Positions 62,904-64,000 of a stretch of DNA of 64,000 bases are shown here, one piece after another. The notes beneath the pieces were generated by a model, which was not told the DNA's origin, did not search any database, and saw only the letters and a program-made list of their open reading frames with translations. The DNA is from Kitasatospora fiedleri (lineage in GTDB: Bacteria; Actinomycetota; Actinomycetes; Streptomycetales; Streptomycetaceae): contig NZ_OX419519.1 of assembly GCF_948472415.1 (NCBI RefSeq), positions 6,291,001 through 6,355,000 on the forward strand, read 5' to 3'. The translations under genes and the position numbers were made by a program. Every line of letters begins with the position of its first letter. The stretch's first letter is position 1.

Positions 62904-64000
62904 TCAGCGCAGCAGTGCCTTGGCCAGGTCGGCGATCAGGTCGTCCGGGTCCTCCAGGCCGACGGAGAGCCGCAGGACGGCCCCGGCGGGCTTGTGCGCG
63001 GCGGCCACCGGGCGGTGGGTGAGCGAGGCGGGGTGCTGGATCAGGGTGTCGACGCCGCCGAGCGAGACCGCGTGGGTGATCAGTTCGCAGCGCTCGGCGA
63101 TCGCCGCGGCGTGCGCCGAGCCGCCGACCGCCTCGAAGGCCAGGGTGCTTCCGCCGCCGCGGAGTTGGCGTCCGAGCAGCGGCGAGCCGGAGCGGCCGGG
63201 GTAGTGCACGGCGGCGACCTCGGGCTGTTCGGCCAGCCAGTCGGCGATCCGGGCGGCGGAGGCGGAGGCGGCGCGCACCCGCAGCGGCAGGGTCTGCAGG
63301 CCGCGGTGCAGCAGGTACCCGGCCAGCGGGTGCAGGACGGCGCCGGTGACGGCCCGGACCCGGCGCAGCCGCTCCGCCCACGCGGCGGTGCAGGCCACCG
63401 CCCCGGCCAGCACGTCGCCGTGGCCGCCGATCGACTTGGTCGCCGAGTGCAGCACCAGGGTGGCGCCGAACGCGGCGGGGTTCTGCAGGACCGGGGTGGC
63501 GAAGGTGTTGTCGACCAGCAGCGGGACGCCGCCGCAGCGCTCGGCGGTCACGGCCAGGTCGAGCAGGTCCAGGGTGGGGTTGCCGGGGGTCTCGACCAGG
63601 ACGAGCCCGGTGTCGGGGCGCAGCGCGGCGGCCAGCGTGTCGGGGGCGGCCCAGGTCACCTCGGTGCCGAGCAGGCCGGAGTCCAGCAGGTGGTCGGAGC
63701 CGCCGTACAGCGGGCGCAGCGCGACCACGTGCCGGCGGCCCTCCGCGGCGGCGGCGAGCAGGCAGGCGGAGAGCGCGGCCATGCCGGAGGAGAAGGCCAC
63801 CGCCTCGGCGCAGCCCTCCAGTTCGGCCAGCGCCTGTTCGAAGCGGGCGACGGTGGGGTTCCACAGCCGCTGGTAGACCAGGCCGCCCTCGGCGGGCGGG
63901 CGTCCGCCGGTGGCCAGCGCCTGGTAGGCGTCGCCGCCGGTGGTGAGGTCCGGTACGGGGTAGGTGGTGGACAGGTCGAGCGGGGGGACGTGCGTGCCGA
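62904..64000 (-). CDS. trans-sulfuration PLP enzyme (cystathionine gamma-synthase/lyase-like), 5' end outside window
   Basis: The coding frame enters from the right edge and ends at the TCA at 62904. Cys/Met-metabolism PLP-dependent features: HVPPLDLSTTY near the edge, LVYQRLWNPTVARFEQALAELEG, AEAVAFSSGMAAL, VETPGNPTLDLLDL, LLVDNTFATPVLQNP and the PLP lysine in LHSATKSIGGHGDVLAG, closing with HAVSLGGVDTLIQHPASLTHR and LRLSVGLEDPDDLIADL. The family includes cystathionine gamma-synthase, gamma-lyase and methionine gamma-lyase; the exact reaction cannot be assigned from this part. At least 365 residues lie in the window; the start codon is beyond 64000. Confidence 0.92.
   Translation of the reverse strand, partial: GTHVPPLDLSTTYPVPDLTTGGDAYQALATGGRPPAEGGLVYQRLWNPTVARFEQALAELEGCAEAVAFSSGMAALSACLLAAAAEGRRHVVALRPLYGGSDHLLDSGLLGTEVTWAAPDTLAAALRPDTGLVLVETPGNPTLDLLDLAVTAERCGGVPLLVDNTFATPVLQNPAAFGATLVLHSATKSIGGHGDVLAGAVACTAAWAERLRRVRAVTGAVLHPLAGYLLHRGLQTLPLRVRAASASAARIADWLAEQPEVAAVHYPGRSGSPLLGRQLRGGGSTLAFEAVGGSAHAAAIAERCELITHAVSLGGVDTLIQHPASLTHRPVAAAHKPAGAVLRLSVGLEDPDDLIADLAKALLR

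Overview
The window is a very GC-rich actinobacterial chromosome segment. Strong third-position G/C bias, GTG and TTG starts, many promoters with a -10 only 6-8 nt before the start codon (leaderless mRNAs), and gene families such as a Pls-type peptide synthetase, streptogrisin-like protease, DUF5997, DUF2252, AceE-type E1 and secreted intradiol dioxygenase-CBM5/12 point to Streptomycetaceae (Streptomyces or Kitasatospora). No rRNA, tRNA, CRISPR array, origin or prophage was seen. The content is metabolic, regulatory and secreted-protein genes, plus one TnpB-only transposon.

Layout. 0-8 kb: a TPR protein entering from the left with an apparent frameshift, a secreted adenosine deaminase, a DUF5997 gene divergent from a LysR-type ligand-binding protein without HTH, and a lower-GC operon of a secreted orphan plus a VanZ membrane protein. 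8.5-13.7 kb: a galactose (Leloir) block of pgm, galT, galK and a DeoR regulator; galT and galK share a 16-bp operator-like sequence. 13.8-25 kb: a GT87-like mannosyltransferase with a GT4 remnant, an AraC regulator with a secreted intradiol dioxygenase fused to a carbohydrate-binding module, cutA, a secreted three-repeat protein, a PLP epimerase-like enzyme, a VOC protein, a polytopic membrane-SpoIIE phosphatase fusion and an O-methyltransferase.

25.5-39.3 kb: a KimA/YdaO-like APC permease; a six-TM Pls/PosA-family NRPS (A-PCP-TM-C1-TM-C2-TM-C3, the epsilon-poly-lysine synthetase layout) tightly followed by an M1 metallopeptidase; an IS1341-type tnpB element at the 3' end of that peptidase gene; lpdA; DUF2252; a PRC-barrel/DUF2382 stress protein; and two very small genes. 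39.3-46.4 kb: a surface protein, a GntR regulator with aceE (a palindrome overlaps the aceE promoter) and an NADH dehydrogenase. 46.6-64 kb: a Clp ATPase with no visible ClpP-docking loop, a NodB deacetylase with a GNAT partner, YchJ, a membrane protein with a ParB-like motif, an S4 RNA-binding protein, an EF-hand-like miniprotein, FadH-type reductase behind a perfect palindrome, a streptogrisin-like protease, PadR, a secreted TNT-domain NADase-like toxin, a coupled LLM monooxygenase/FMN reductase pair, a GNAT protein, DUF1028 and a gamma-synthase-type PLP enzyme leaving on the right.

Five genes (TPR, galT, the membrane-SpoIIE gene, aceE N-terminus, NADH dehydrogenase) need exactly one extra G or C, four of them in a G/C run, to restore a family-like protein. 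This looks more like consensus error than gene decay. The most unusual content is the Pls-like synthetase/peptidase pair, the transporter-like SpoIIE fusion, the membrane ParB-like protein, the TNT protein, and several well-placed operator palindromes.
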